64,000 bases of DNA, taken from contig OW240917.1 in NCBI GenBank assembly GCA_933207985.1, positions 100,882,360 to 100,946,359 on the forward strand, read 5' to 3'. Positions 35,641 through 47,725 of this stretch are shown piece by piece (the first letter of the stretch is position 1; each line of letters opens with the position of its first letter). A model generated the notes under the pieces. That model was not told the DNA's origin, made no database searches, and saw only the letters and a program-made list of their open reading frames with translations. Made by a program: the position numbers and the translations under genes. Origin of the DNA: Pelobates cultripes (Eukaryota; Chordata; Amphibia; Anura; Pelobatidae).

Positions 35641-36187
35641 TACAAAGAATATATAAGTGGAGCTCTGATATACTTGAATAATATAGTTTTCAAATAAGTA
35701 CAATAGATGGATAGTATGTACAAATCTGCAAAAAATACAAAACAGTGCAATAGTGCAAATGGTATGAACTATAATAGAGAGTGTAGGTGATAAATATTCA
35801 ACTCACAAGGAAAGAGCAAACAAATCACCTGGGTCTAGTGTGTAGCGCTTTTGGATCATTTAGGGAGATCCACAGACCTCTTCCATATCCTTTTAACCCA
35901 GATGATCATCAGTAGGGAAAGGCAGGAAACTTGCAGGTATGGAAAAATAAGCACATTTATTGGTAAAATAAAGATAATAAAATAAACTTTGATCAAATGA
36001 TCAATAAACTATAAAAATAGTCTTTCAGTTGGTGAATAGTTTGAGATTGGAAGTTTCATCTTTTATATACCTTGTTGATTAAAAAAAATCACCGGCATCT
36101 GTATTCCCGGAAGTAGATTCTGTGATACGCATGTTCCGTCTATTGGAGCGCACGTTGTGTCCAGCATCCGGTTATGTCAGAGGGATG
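35641..36187. other. No gene recognised
   Basis: Unclassified, AT-rich; no element boundaries seen. Confidence 0.45.
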
Positions 36188-37806
36188 CTGTGACGAAATT
36201 AACCTTGTCACTGGTTCTTGGAGGGGCCTGCTGGCCAGCGTCTTGCCTCAGGACTATGGGCCCTGCAATATACCTTGCCCAATGCACTTTAAAAGGCTCT
36301 GTTCATATGAAGTATTTACTTTTGTACTCCAGACAGAGAGACCGACCGTTAGCACTAATTCTCTGGAACTGTTTTGGGTATAGGACCATGTGCATGGTCA
36401 GTCAAAAATAAGACTTCCAGGAAATTCCTGAACTGATCAGGGTGATTTAAGGATATGTTGTTCACCCAGATCAGGGCTATCAGGTGATGTAACATTTATG
36501 GCAATGTTGTTTTTTGGGGTACGTTTGGGGTTTTGTAAAATATGTGTTTTTTCTGCCTAGAGATAATTGGGTTAATACAGTAAATGACTCAATTATCTCC
36601 CAGGCTGAGGGGAGGGATTGTATATTTGTTATGGGAGTATCGTACATTTAATTAATGTTCTGATTGGTTTGTAAGCGTTGTGTCCCTGTCCCCAACAAGG
36701 TCCATGTTGCCGTACACCTTGCTTGGGGACTTGAATAAAAGGCCAGCTGTGGCTTCCATTAAAGAGAATGCTTTACCCCTTCATGAAGTCTTGGCTCATG
36801 TTTGGGGGATTGGAGAACTACATACACTCTAGGGATTGTTATATCACAATACTCCCCTAAGTATAATCATTAGCTCTTCTAAGAGCTGTTCCTGCTATGC
36901 TCTCTGGACTAGGGGAGGTCTACCCACTGGATGCTACATCCTGTTCTTGGGTCCAGGGTGAGTGGAAGATGGCGAGACCCCAACCAAGCTGCGGGGGTTC
37001 TTGGGGTTTATGGTGGTTATGGTGTTCCAGTACAATGCTTATGGTGCTCACAAGTACTAGGAAGCAGATTGACGGAGGTACTCGGTTGGGGTGTCAGGCG
37101 GTCTGGCACATTGGTGGCAGCGGCGGGATGGCTCCTAGTGTGAGGAGAAGAGACACCGGTAACGTGTGGATTATATTGAGGACAACGCTAGTATTCGTAC
37201 AGCGTCCCTTTCGACAAAGGAACTTGGAAGATTGAGTGATCTAGTCCCCGGGCAGCGCTCACATACGAGGAAGAGTTCCTTAGGGAGATGCGAATGCGAC
37301 TGGCGTTTTTTGACCCTGATGTTCCGGTAAGGATTGTCAGGGCTCTGTAGGCCCAAGTGACAGGGCTTTTACAAACCAGGAGAAAGTACAGAGGAGATTG
37401 TCGGTCCCTCATTCCAGCAGCAGCAAGCCTCCCTGGGAGTGCAGATAGTCTGTCTCACTACCCAGCACCAGGCAGCGTCACAGGGAGAGGAGATTGTCGG
37501 TCCCTCATTCTAGTAGCAGCAAGCACCACTGGGAGTGGAGATAGTCAGTCTCCCTACCCAGCACCAGGCAGCGTTACTGGGAGTCGAGGCAGTGGGTCCG
37601 ACTCCCCAGCGGTAGCTTACCTTACAGGGAGAGGAGACAACTGGTCTCTCTCCCCAGCAGCAGTGAGAGTCACAGGGAGAGGAGAGGATTTATCTCCATC
37701 CCCAGCGGCAGGGTGAGTTACAGGGAGTGGAGACAGTTGGTCTCACTCCAGAGCGGCAGTCAGAATTACCAGGAGTAGTAATTACCAGTAGGTCCTACTC
37801 CCCAGA
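36188..37806 (+). mobile_element. LTR retrotransposon fragment: 5' LTR and start of internal region
   Basis: A probable LTR begins TGTGACGAAATTAACC at 36188, has an AATAAA at about 36734, and ends near GTCTGGCACA (37110). It is followed by TTGGTGGCAGCGGCGGGA, which looks like a primer-binding site. The internal part carries a frame with 16-residue repeats and ends about 37806. No protease, RT or integrase is seen, so this is a truncated element, probably Ty3/gypsy-like. The LTR start is approximate. Confidence 0.6.
37357..37716 (+). CDS. Open frame with 16-residue repeats in LTR element
   Basis: About seven repeats of 16 residues (48 bp) with pattern G[RS]G-D-x-x-S-L-x-P-A-A-x-x-V-T; examples are GRGDCRSLIPAAASLP and GRGDNWSLSPAAVRVT. 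Indels are multiples of three within the frame and no stop occurs for 119 codons. The repeat is low-complexity, rich in Ser, Gly and Pro, and may be part of gag or a linker. It may also be a non-coding minisatellite that happens to be open. I do not recognise the family. Confidence 0.4.
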   Translation: MTGLLQTRRKYRGDCRSLIPAAASLPGSADSLSHYPAPGSVTGRGDCRSLILVAASTTGSGDSQSPYPAPGSVTGSRGSGSDSPAVAYLTGRGDNWSLSPAAVRVTGRGEDLSPSPAAG

Positions 37807-37989
37807 TGTCTCCATCTCTTTTTTTCTATCTAAAGGAAAAACCAAGGATATTTTTTTTATATATATATATTTAACCTATTTCCTATATATTGGATACCCG
37901 TGTGTACGTTCTCATGTTTATAAACACAAAAATTATGTTTTAACAATTTTTTTTGTACGTATAAAAATCAAATAAAGATCAATTTATAA

Positions 37990-38040
<51 letters not shown>
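37990..38040. repeat. AT microsatellite
   Basis: (TA)n with one G interruption near 38001. Confidence 0.95.
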
Positions 38041-38043
<3 letters not shown>

Positions 38044-38139
38044 ATCAAATTGTATTACTTTACAGAGTTTTGTGTCAACAGGAAACACTGAAAAATGACT
38101 TTCAATGTTTAAAAAAAAAAAAAAAAAAAGATTATTTAT

Positions 38140-38520
38140 AAATATATTAAATTGAAGGGGACCCAGAACAGAACCTTGAGGGACACCACTTACCATTTCT
38201 GTCCAGCTTGAAAATTTACCGTTAATGGCAACTCTCTGTACTCTTTTTTTAAGCCAATGTTCTACCCAAGAACAAGAATTTTCATCTAGACCATTTTCTT
38301 TGAGTTTGAACATTAATCTTCTGTGTGAACTGTATCAAACGCATTTGCAAAATCCAAGTAGATCACATGCACTGCAACACCATGATGCTGCTTACCAATT
38401 GCCGAATTTCACTGACAGAGCATTTTCTGAATTCCCATTGTTCTCTAAAGGAACCACTACTTTGTACTTAGCAACTCGTTTCTAACTGGTGTACAACCCT
38501 GTTGCTTAATTTCTTTATAC
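38140..38520 (-). pseudogene. CR1/Rex-type LINE reverse transcriptase fragment
   Basis: On the minus strand a [14 protein letters not shown] box (rev. of about 38335-38370) is followed by [19 protein letters not shown] and [20 protein letters not shown], the conserved RT blocks 3 and 4 of CR1/Rex/RTE-like LINEs. The catalytic block is decayed (FPVDTKL in place of FADDTKL). Both ends are lost; the downstream end runs into the AT microsatellite. Confidence 0.82.
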
Positions 38521-39170
38521 TCCCTGGATGATTTTTCACATTATAAATGAATGTTTCTGACAGACATTTTAAAAGACTCCATAAAAACAAAAGAATGTTG
38601 TAGTTTGCTATCGCATTTTTGGAATTCCTTTTTTACAACTTACTTCATTGTATTTATAAAATATGGGCATTGTGCTCAAATATAGACATCATTTTTACAT
38701 TCCATTACCAGTGTTAGAAAGCCACTTCGCTAATAACACCATCAAGGTGATTTCAAATAACCATAACAAGTGGCATTGCAAGGAAGCGCTGGGGGTGCGA
38801 CCCTGAAATGAGGGGCTCTGTACCCTCGGATCTTTTACCTGGGGGGTGGAAAGGGACCCCAAATCTTTTTCTGCCATACTACTCTCTCACAGTCTCTTTG
38901 TTGAGTGCTGTCTGTGCAGCACAGTTATGATAAAGAAGAGGGTAATAAGACACTCTTGCTGTGTTCCCTGTCTCTATCCTTGTGCTGCTTCCACTCCAGG
39001 CCAGGGATCAACAAGGAGATCAGGAGGAAGAGCAGCTTGGTAAAAATAGATGGCATCACTCTGTACATGCTGTAGAGAGAGGTTTGCAGCTGCCGGCCCT
39101 GCAAACGTTTACTAGCATCAGCTCACCATCTCCTGCACAGAGCACAGGCAGGGATAGTGGGAAAAATATT
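38521..39170. other. No gene recognised
   Basis: Unclassified; no family motifs. Confidence 0.45.
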
Positions 39171-39303
39171 TGTATAGTTTGTAGTCTGTGTATGCCTGTC
39201 TATGCATGGATGGATCTGTGTGTGAGCCTGTTTCTTTATTACTGCATCTGTGCCAGTGTATTTGTATGTGCCGAGCTATGTATGCCTATTTCTGCGTGTG
39301 TGC
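39171..39303. repeat. GT-rich degenerate minisatellite, left part
   Basis: Loose repeats of TGTGTATGCCTGT type; the same kind of sequence continues at 41991-42200. The hAT element in between was inserted into this tract. Confidence 0.75.
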
Positions 39304-39725
39304 CTGTTGTGCAGGGCCGGATTAACATAGGGGCTGATGGAGCTGCAGCTCCAGGCCCAGGCCCATGGAATAGGCCCATTGATTTAAAAAAAAAAAAACA
39401 CACTACTCTTAGGGATTCCACCTGACTTTTATTTTATTGGCACAGCCAGTATTTGAGGCTGCCTGGAGGTGCCAATATTGCAGTGATATTGGCAATACAA
39501 ATGCTGGTATTTTTCTCAGTATAAACAAGAGATTACGATGCAATACCAGCACTGGCCAGTAGGGGTCAATGTGTGTGGAGAGAGGCAGGGATAGGAAGTT
39601 CCAGCATATCCCTCCCTGCCTATCTATACTCACTGATCTGCAGGGGTGCAGCTACAGAGAGTCCAGACAGCAACTCCCACCCTGCAGAGACAGCCTACAG
39701 CTCAGGGAAGTAAGGGATGGGGGGA

Positions 39726-40490
39726 AAGGCTTGAAGGAGACATGGGGACACTGAGATACTAAGGTACACTGGGAGACATTATGGCAGACACTGAGACACT
39801 AAGGGACATTATGACACAGACACATGGGGACACAGTGTTCCCATGTCTCCCAGTGTCCCCATGTCTCCCAGCTCCTGTCCCTGGTGTCTCAGTGCCCCCT
39901 AGTCTCCCAGTGACCCCTAGTCTCCCAGTGTCTCACTGTCCCCATGTCTCCTAGTGCCTCCATGTCTCCCAGTGCCTCAAGTGTCTCAATGTCCCCATGT
40001 CTCCAATCTAGTGTCCCTAGTGTCTGTGGCCCTGGTGTCTCAGTGTCCCCATGTTTCCCAGTGCCCCCGTGTCTCAATGTCCCCATGTCCCCCAGCCAGT
40101 GTCTCTAGTGTCTGTGTCCCCATGTCTTCAAGTGTCCCCTATTTTCCCAGTGTTCCCATGTGTCCCAGCCAGTGTCCCCTAGTTTCCTAGTGTCTCTGTG
40201 TCCCTAGGTCTCCCCGTGTCCCCAGGTCTCCACATCTTCCTAGTGTCCTAGTGACACATACATGGGGACATAGACACATGGGAATACTGGAGGTCACAGG
40301 GAGACATTGAGACACTGTGATACATAGGGACACTGTGATACATAGGGGCACTGGGAGACCTGGGGACACGACACTAGGGGACACTGGGAGACATGGGGCA
40401 CTGAGACACTGATACATAGGAATGCTGAGACCTGGAGTAATCGACACATGGGGGCGCTGGGAAACATGGGGGAACTGGGAGGAATCCATC
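39726..40490. repeat. Strand-switching 17-20 bp minisatellite
   Basis: Degenerate units of GGGGACACTGGGAGACAT type. About 39735-39836 has the G-rich strand on top, about 39837-40250 the C-rich strand (CCCAGTGTCCCCATGTCTC), and about 40251-40470 the G-rich strand again. The two inversions would allow very long fold-backs. Confidence 0.88.
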
Positions 40491-40735
40491 TATACAGCAT
40501 AATCAAACTAAATTTTTGGGTGATTTTACAGCATTTTCTCTTCTGTCACTCCTTGTGATTTACATCATGTGATGTCATCCATACATATTTAATTATGCAA
40601 ATTAGTAAGGCCGGTATGTTTTTCCAAGAAAGGTGGCAACCCTAACTACTTTTCACATATTCTTCTTCAAGTATGGAAACTTAAGAGGGATGTATGGGAA
40701 CAAAACTTGAGTGGACTGGCTTACAATGAATATAG

Positions 40736-41337
40736 TTAAAGGGACACTATAGTCACAAGAACAACTACAGCTTATTGAATTGGTTCTGGTTAGTAGAACC
40801 ATTACCTTCAGGCTTTTTGCTGTAAACACGGTCTTTTCAGAGAAAATGCAGTGTTTACATTACAGCCTAGTGATAACTTCACTGGCCACTCCTTAGATGG
40901 CTCCTTAGAGATCATTCCTGGGTCATGGCTGCCTAAAATGCATCCAAACATTCAGTGTCTCCTCCCTCTGCATGCAGACACTGAACTTTCCTCATAGAGA
41001 TTCATTTATTCAATTCATCTCTATGAGGAGATGCTGATTGGCCAGGGCTGTGTTTGAATCCTGCTGGCTCTGCCCCTGATCTGCCATTTTGTCAGTCTCA
41101 GCCAATCTTATGGGGAAGCACTGTGATTGGATCAGGCCACCACTTCTAATGATGTCAGCAGACTGCTTGTTTTTCTGAGTCTAACAGCATGCAGAGTTAC
41201 AGCTTCAGGCTTGAATACAGTAAGATTTTTACTATATTTACAGAGGCATGAGGGGCCCAGGGGGGTTAGATGGTGGTGTTAACACTATAGGGTCAGGAAT
41301 TCATGTTTGTGTTCCTGACCCTATAGTGATCCTTTAA
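40736..41337. mobile_element. 602-bp MITE flanked by TTAA
   Basis: TTAA at 40736-40739 and 41334-41337 enclose ends AGGGACACTATAG / CTATAGTGATCCT. Relative of the MITE at 13002-13486; nested in the hAT element. No coding. Confidence 0.85.
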
Positions 41338-41990
41338 GGTAATGCTGACTTTGGTCTCTCTAACACTGTGGCATGTTCCCTTTCTTCTACACTCACTACA
41401 TACAGCTTTTCTCTGTCCCAGACTATATACCAGGAGCATCTGCCTGCTAGTAAGAAAGGAAGGAGACAAGTGGACCAGCGAGTGCTAGGGGACAGTCCTT
41501 AGAAAGCGTTGAGCGAGTGCATCATTAGATGCATTTATGCCAAGCTCAGGGTGCTGTCTGCATAGTATGCCCTTAGTTGGCCAGCTGCATGATTGGCAGA
41601 CAGTCTGACATGCATTCATGCAAGGCTGGCTTTATAATTCTTTGGGCAGACATGTCCTCTTTTTGGGCATGTTCGCCCCTTTTGGCAGGTTACGTGATTT
41701 GTGTCAGTGGCACACCCTTTTACCATGCCCATTGACTTCCTGCTTGACTGGACACTGCTGTTAGGGGTTATGGATTTACCTGAAAGATGAAAACATAAAT
41801 TAGAGGGAGATTAGCATAGGGTATGTGTTTTCTTATAGCTGCTATTTCCTTTCTCTCCTGCACCATTTCCATCAGATACATGACGCTTGGGAGTGTTTTA
41901 GTGTTTTTGGTCGATATAATTCTTTAATTAGGACCGTCATAATTGTCAGCACCAGGCCCACTCGGCTGTTAATCTGGCCCTGCTGTTGTG

Positions 41991-42200
41991 TATGCCTGTG
42001 CCTGTGTAACTGTGTGTGCATTTGCATGCCTGAGAGTGTGCCTATATCTGTGTAGCTTGTCTGTGTGTATATGCCTGTTTTTGTGTGTGTGTGTTTATGT
42101 ATGCATAAGTGAACATGTGTGTATTTTAATGTATCTGTGCGCGTCTGAAAGTATCAAACTGGAAGTATGTGTCTTTATGTATGTATTCAATTCTGTCAAA
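41991..42200. repeat. GT-rich degenerate minisatellite, right part
   Basis: Continuation of the tract at 39171-39303 on the other side of the hAT insertion (TGTGTATGCCTGTG variants). Confidence 0.75.
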
Positions 42201-42299
42201 ACGTATAATTGCAGGTGTTAACGAGTAGAATTTTGAGGGGCTTTGAGACTTGCTTCTCTTGGGCTTAAGCCCAGATGATTTTGGACCATAACAATGCCC

Positions 42300-45200
42300 A
42301 TGCATATAAGCAATGTATTATTATTATTATCACTGGTATTTATATAGTGCCAGCATATTCCGTAACGCTTTACAGTATTATCAAAGGAGGAGATTTAACA
42401 ATAAATGAGACAATTACAAAAACTTACAGGAACAATATGTTGAAGATGGCCCTGTTCAAGCGAGCTTACAGTCTATCGGAAGTGGGAAGTAAAACCCAAC
42501 AGAACAGGAGGTAGCAATTAAACAAGGTGGAGTAAAGCAGAACTAGAGGAGAGAATAGAGTGTTGCCCTTTAGGAGAGAGCAAGGGACAGGTATGTGAGG
42601 TAAAGGTTACTCTGGGAGGCCATAAGCTTTCCTAAAGAGATGGGTATTGAGGCACTTTTTAAAGGACTGAAGACTAGGGGAGAGCTTCTGTCGTAGGCAG
42701 GTTTTTCCAAAGGAAAAGAGCCGCCCACGAGAAGTCCTGCAAGCGTGAGTTGGCTGTATGGGTGTGAGCAGCAGACAGGAGAAGGTCATGGGCAGAGCGG
42801 AGACACTGAGAAGGGGCATACCTGTGGATTAGAGAAAAAATATAGGAGGGGCTAGAATTGGTCAGTGCTTTATAGGTGTGGATTAGTACATTGAATTGAC
42901 TCCGATAGGATACAGGAAGCCAATGTAAGGACTGACAGAGGGGAGAGGTGTGAGAGGAGCGACAGGAGAGGAAAATCAGTCTTGCTGCTGAATACATTAC
43001 AGACTGTAGTGGGGAAATACGATTTGTGAGAAGACCTATTAGAAGAAAGTTACAATAATCCATGCAAGAGATTACTAGAGCATGGACAAGCTCCTCAGTA
43101 GCATCTTGTGTAAGAAAGGGGCTGATACGGGCTATGTTTTTAAGGTGGAATCTACAGGATTTGGTAACAGACTGGATGTGAGGCTCAAATGTGAGGCCAG
43201 AATCAAGTATAATGCCAAGACATCGCGCTTGCAAGGATGGACTGATGTGGGTACCACTCACTTGAAGGGAGAGCTAAAAAGAGGGGGATCAATATTGGGG
43301 GGAGGAAAGACAAGGAGTTCAGTTTCAAAAAACAGGAGGACATCCAATCAGAGATGGAAGAAAGGCAAGCAGTGACACGTTGCATGATGGCAGGGGAGAG
43401 GTACGGGGAGGAGAGGTATATCTTAGTGTCATCAGCATACAGGTGGTATTAGAATCCAAATGAAGTAATAAGTTTGCAAAGTATAAAGAGAAAATAGAAG
43501 GGGACCAAGTGCAGAGCCTTGAGGGACTCCAAAAGAGACAGGACAAGGGAGGAGGTAGCATTAGAAAAGGAGACACTGAATGAGCATCTGGGGAGAGGTA
43601 GGAAAACCAAGAGAAGACAGTGTCACAGAGACCGAGTGATTGAAGAGTTTGGAGAAGGAAAATATGGTTAACAGTGTCAAAGGCCGCAGAGAGGTCAAGA
43701 AGAATTAGTATAGATTAGTGCCCTTTGTATTTAGCTGCGATTAGGTCGTTAGTGACTTTAATAAGAGCAGTCTCAGTAGAGTGGAGGGGGCAGAAGCCAG
43801 ACTGAAGAGGGTCAAGGAGAGAGTTGGAATTGAGGAAGCAAGTCAGACAGGTAAATACAAGTCTTTTCAGAAGCTTTGAGGAAAAAGGGAGCAGGGATAT
43901 GGGACGATAGTTAGAAAGGGAGGATGGGTCAAGAATTTTTTTTTTAAGATGGGTACTACAGTAGCATGTTTAAGGGGAGCAGGGACAACACCAGAAGAGA
44001 GAGAGAGAGCAGTTGAAGATGCGTGTTAAGGAAGGCACAAGACAAGAGGAGAGAGATCTGATAAGGTGAGATGGGACAGGATCAAGCGGGCAAGTGATGG
44101 GTCGAGAGGAAAGGAGAAGTGCAGCCACCTCTTGTTCAGTAGCCTGGGAGAAAGTCTGAAGGGTATGAAAGGCATGACCTAGGTGTGGTGGAAAAGGAGA
44201 GGGGCAAGGTGGTGAGAATTCTTTCCTTAGCTGTTCAATCTTGCTGGTAAAGTAACATGTAAAACTATCGGCTGTAAGGTTAGTTTGGGGGGTGGCCACA
44301 GCAGGGCAAAGAAGGGAGTTAAAGGTATTAAAAAGATGCCTGGGATTGTGGGAGCATGAGCTAATGAGGGAAGAAATGTGTGACTGTTTGGCAAAGGCAA
44401 GGCCTGTGCTGTATGAATGCAACATGAATTAGTAGTGGACTGGGTGCATGACTTCCTCCAGCAGCGTTCAGCAGAACGGGAGCATCTCTGCAGGTAGTGA
44501 GTTGATTGAGTGTTCCACGGTCGGGAGTGTGTTCTCTTCAAGGTGCATGTTTGGAGCACGGCTGCAGCGTCCAGGGCAGGGGTGAGGATAGTGTTATATC
44601 AGGAGATAGCCAGTGAAAAGTAGGAAATGGATAGAAAATTGGGGATTAAAATTAGCTGCTGGAAGTCAATATAATTCAGATTTCTTCTTAGTTGAAGGGG
44701 GTTAGGTTGAGGATGATGGGGTAGGGGCTATTGAGAGCAATTGATAAGAGGTGGTGATCTGAGAGAGAAAATGGAGTGTTGCAGAGATTAGACATTGTAC
44801 ATTCATAAGAGAATATAAGATCAAGGGTATAGCCAGCTACATTGGTGGGGGACTCAGCCCACTGCTATAGCCCAAGGGAGGAGGTCATTAAAAGCAGTTT
44901 TGAGGCTACTGAGGACAAGGGTAGGCTAATGGGAATGCTGAATTCCCTAATAATTAGGGATGGAATATTAGAGGAGAGGAAGTAGGGAAGCCAAGCAGCA
45001 ACGTGGTCAAGAACAGGAGAGGGGAACCAGGGGGATGGTAGATAACAGCAATGTTAGCAGAGATGTGTTTGAAAAGGTGAATTGAATGAAATTCAAATGA
45101 GGAGAAAGAGGGAAGAGGGGGTCGGTAGAGGTTTGAAGGAGCAGTGAGGCGAGAGCAGAAATCCTACACCACCACCTTTGCTTTCAGAGTGTCTTGGGTT

Positions 45201-45775
45201 GTGGGAAAATTGAAGACCAACAAAGGATAGAGAAGCAGGGGTAGCGGTGTCAGAGGGAGAGAGCCATGTTTCTGTTAAGGCTAGTAAGTCTAGGGAACAA
45301 GAGATGAAAAGGTCGTGTACAGCAGTGGATTTAGTAACACTGCAAACAGAGCGTGCATTCCAGAGAACAGTATGGAAGGAGGATTTCAAGGAAGAGTGAC
45401 ATGAGATGAGTATGAGATTATTGTGATTCCTGGAGTTAGCACATGGTGGGTTTGCCGAGTTGGGACTGGGATTTGGAAAGACATCACCAGTTGCTAGGAG
45501 CAGAAGGATAGAGAGTAAGAGAAGGTGGGAGTAGGATTTAAAAGTTTTGTGAGAGGGAGGGTGTGTATTTAGAGATTTTAGAAAGGGTTAGTGGAGATAG
45601 GCTGGAAAGGTATAAGTAGAGTGCATGGGATGAAAAGAGAGGGGAGGGAAGTAAAGTGGAAGCAATGAAAATGGTGTTAGCAGGGACAGATGAGCATAGG
45701 GATAAAGAGATTTTGCTAATTAGAGAGGTGAGAGTGAGAGTCAAGAATATAAGGGAGAGCATTCTCTAAGGACAA
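42300..45775 (-). mobile_element. L2-clade LINE, near full length
   Basis: On the minus strand, endonuclease (about 45390-45090), RT (about 44425-43320) and the conserved C-terminal region (43261-42640) are followed by the typical L2 3' end: TGTAAAGCGTTACGGAATA, then GGCACTATATAAATA and an ATA/ATT microsatellite (42305-42360). The 5' boundary near 45775 is approximate. ORF2 is broken by many frameshifts and stops. Confidence 0.85.
42640..45389 (-). pseudogene. L2 LINE ORF2: endonuclease and reverse transcriptase
   Basis: Endonuclease: VLWNARSVCSVTKS, LDLLALTETWLSPSD and SKGGGVGFLLS. Before the RT: GLAFAKQSHISSLISS and NPRHLFNTFNSLL, then LTADSFTCYFTSKIEQLR and ALLLSSRPITCPLDPVPSHL. The RT catalytic box is near 43430 in a shifted frame (YADDT-like). 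C-terminal block: LGIILDSGLTFEPHI, VISCMDYCNFLLIGL and SLHWLPVSYRSQFNVLIHTY, diagnostic of the L2 clade. At least five frame changes separate the blocks. Confidence 0.88.
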
Positions 45776-47164
45776 TAAAATGAGTTTATATAATGAAGGA
45801 AAATTAGGATTTTTATTTATGCAAAATTAGATGAGGTGGGATCTTAAAGTCGCATGAGAGGTGAGAGGGGTCAGGGGTTGCAGGTAGAGAGTATGATAGC
45901 TGAGCAGGTGAGAGACATAATTAGTGCATTTGGAATGTCAGGTAATTTGTGCTATCTTTAAATGTAGTTCCTTGGGGTGAGGTGAGGTGAGGTGGGGTGG
46001 GCAGGAAACCATCCACAAGAGCTACCTCTACATAAAGCTTGTCTTGGTAGCTGAGAGTCCTGTGAGCTAATTAATGTTCTGTTTGGAACCCAAGCTGCAA
46101 GAAATGATCTGGGTTAGATCAAACAGCAAATTAACGGTGGGGAGGACACAGATATTGAGGTAAGAAATGTCAGTTAATGAGGAAAAGAAATTAAAGAACA
46201 GAGGAGAAAGTATTTGAGATTTAAAGATATAAGGGTATGATGTTCATCGATTTTGTTAAACCTGCTGTATATGATATAAAAAATAATTTTTGCTTATATG
46301 AAATTATTCTGGACACTTTTAGTATCTGAAACTTTTCATACCCCCACATTTCTGTAAAGAGTGGAAAAACAAAGTAGATTTTGTTTATTTTTGTATTTTA
46401 ATTTGAAGGCTGATTGTTACTCAGACCAAAAATGGCATGTTGCTTCAATGCATTTATCAAAATAAGACATGTAAAGTGCTCAATGTGGAACATATAAAAA
46501 GTGTCATTCATTTTAGACACATCATTATGATTATATTCAGTAGATCTATATAGTTGAGATTTTTCTTGTATTGAGATTAAAGAAACATAATACCTTAATC
46601 TTAATGTTTCATTTATCATATCCTATTTTTCTAACAATTCTTCTGCTTCCTTTCATCGCTCTGTAAATTGTGGCGTGAATACCGAATTTCCGGAGGTCTG
46701 ATTTGTCAGTATTGACACAGCTAACACTTATCAGCATGCAGTCTCTTAATGTGATACAAGTTCACAGTATCCGCTGATTAAGCAAACCCTCTTGGTGCTT
46801 TGCAATGACTAATGTTCCAAAATAGAACCATGAAATGCAAGAAGTGTTAGTTACAGTGTTATTACTTTAATTTTAATGAGTCCTTCAACATGATGGCCTT
46901 CTTTAGCTAAAATATTGATATTCTCTCTGACAAAATGTTTTGCCACAATTTAAAATACTCAGATCTGAAGTGGTAATATCTATTTTATTATGTTTATTGG
47001 AGTCTTGATGTGCCGCAGGGTGCTTTATACACTGTATTGCCATTTATGGATAGAGATTGTTTTTTAAGGCATTCTATGACTTTAAATCCATTAAGGACCA
47101 GATTTGTAATATGTAAGAATCACAATCCTATCTCCATGGACACTGTAAGTGGAGACTCGTTTAT
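45776..47164. other. No gene recognised
   Basis: Unclassified. A short GAGGT/GGGGT run lies at about 45970-46003. Confidence 0.45.
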
Positions 47165-47325
47165 AAGGGCATTTGGGGCAGAGCCACAACAGTTTTTATG
47201 TGGGGAAAAAATTCTTGCAGTAGTTTAGAAATGCTAAGATTCTTTTTCTGGAGGTGAGGGAGGTAAACCCAAAAAATTTGTGGAAAAAAATAGTCTCTTT
47301 AATTCTGTAATAGGTTTCAATTTGT
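47165..47325. repeat. Dispersed repeat, copy 2
   Basis: Collinear with 12265-12415; same orientation, moderate divergence. Family unknown. Confidence 0.65.
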
Positions 47326-47665
47326 CACAAACTGTTGTCACTCATTCCAATCACCACAGCTACCACAGTATGCATGAGTGTCCTGGTGCTCCCCCAATAT
47401 AAGTATTCAAAAATAATTTGCTAATTGTTTAACTTACCTTACAATCTCTTACACAACGTTTCTGTGAGCTCTCCTAAGCAAAGCCCTGCTATGCATACTG
47501 CCAGGCTTAGCTCAATGCAGAGTGATTCCACGTATCATGGAGGAGGTTATTGGCACAAGGTGGACTGTAGGTACGTTTTCAAACCATTAGCAATTCTTTT
47601 GACTGCTTACACTGGAGGGGGTGCCAGGGCACCATAATTACTTCAGATCGTTTGGAATTTTCTTT

Positions 47666-47725
47666 TAAAGGGATACTATAGGCACCAAAACCACTACAGT
47701 TTATTACAGTGTTTAAAGTGTAAAA
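47666..47725. mobile_element. TTAA MITE left-end fragment
   Basis: TTAAAGGGATACTATAGGCA matches the ends of the TTAA MITEs in this window; no matching right end is seen. Confidence 0.65.

Larger units (their letters stand above)
39312..41982. mobile_element. Non-autonomous hAT element with 8-bp duplication
   Basis: Ends CAGGGCCGGATTAACA and TGTTAATCTGGCCCTG are inverted and flanked by the 8-bp duplication CTGTTGTG (39304-39311 and 41983-41990), the hAT signature. The 2,671-bp inside has no transposase. It contains a strand-switching minisatellite (39726-40490) and a nested TTAA MITE (40736-41337). Confidence 0.93.

Noticed and set aside
36188..37110. An endogenous retrovirus
   Set aside because: Only an LTR-like segment, a primer-site-like sequence and a repeat frame are present; no retroviral pol or env is visible, so I call it only an LTR element fragment.
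39889..40506. Open frames rich in PCPxVSQCP-type repeats on both strands
   Set aside because: They are translations of the 17-20 bp minisatellite inside the hAT element.
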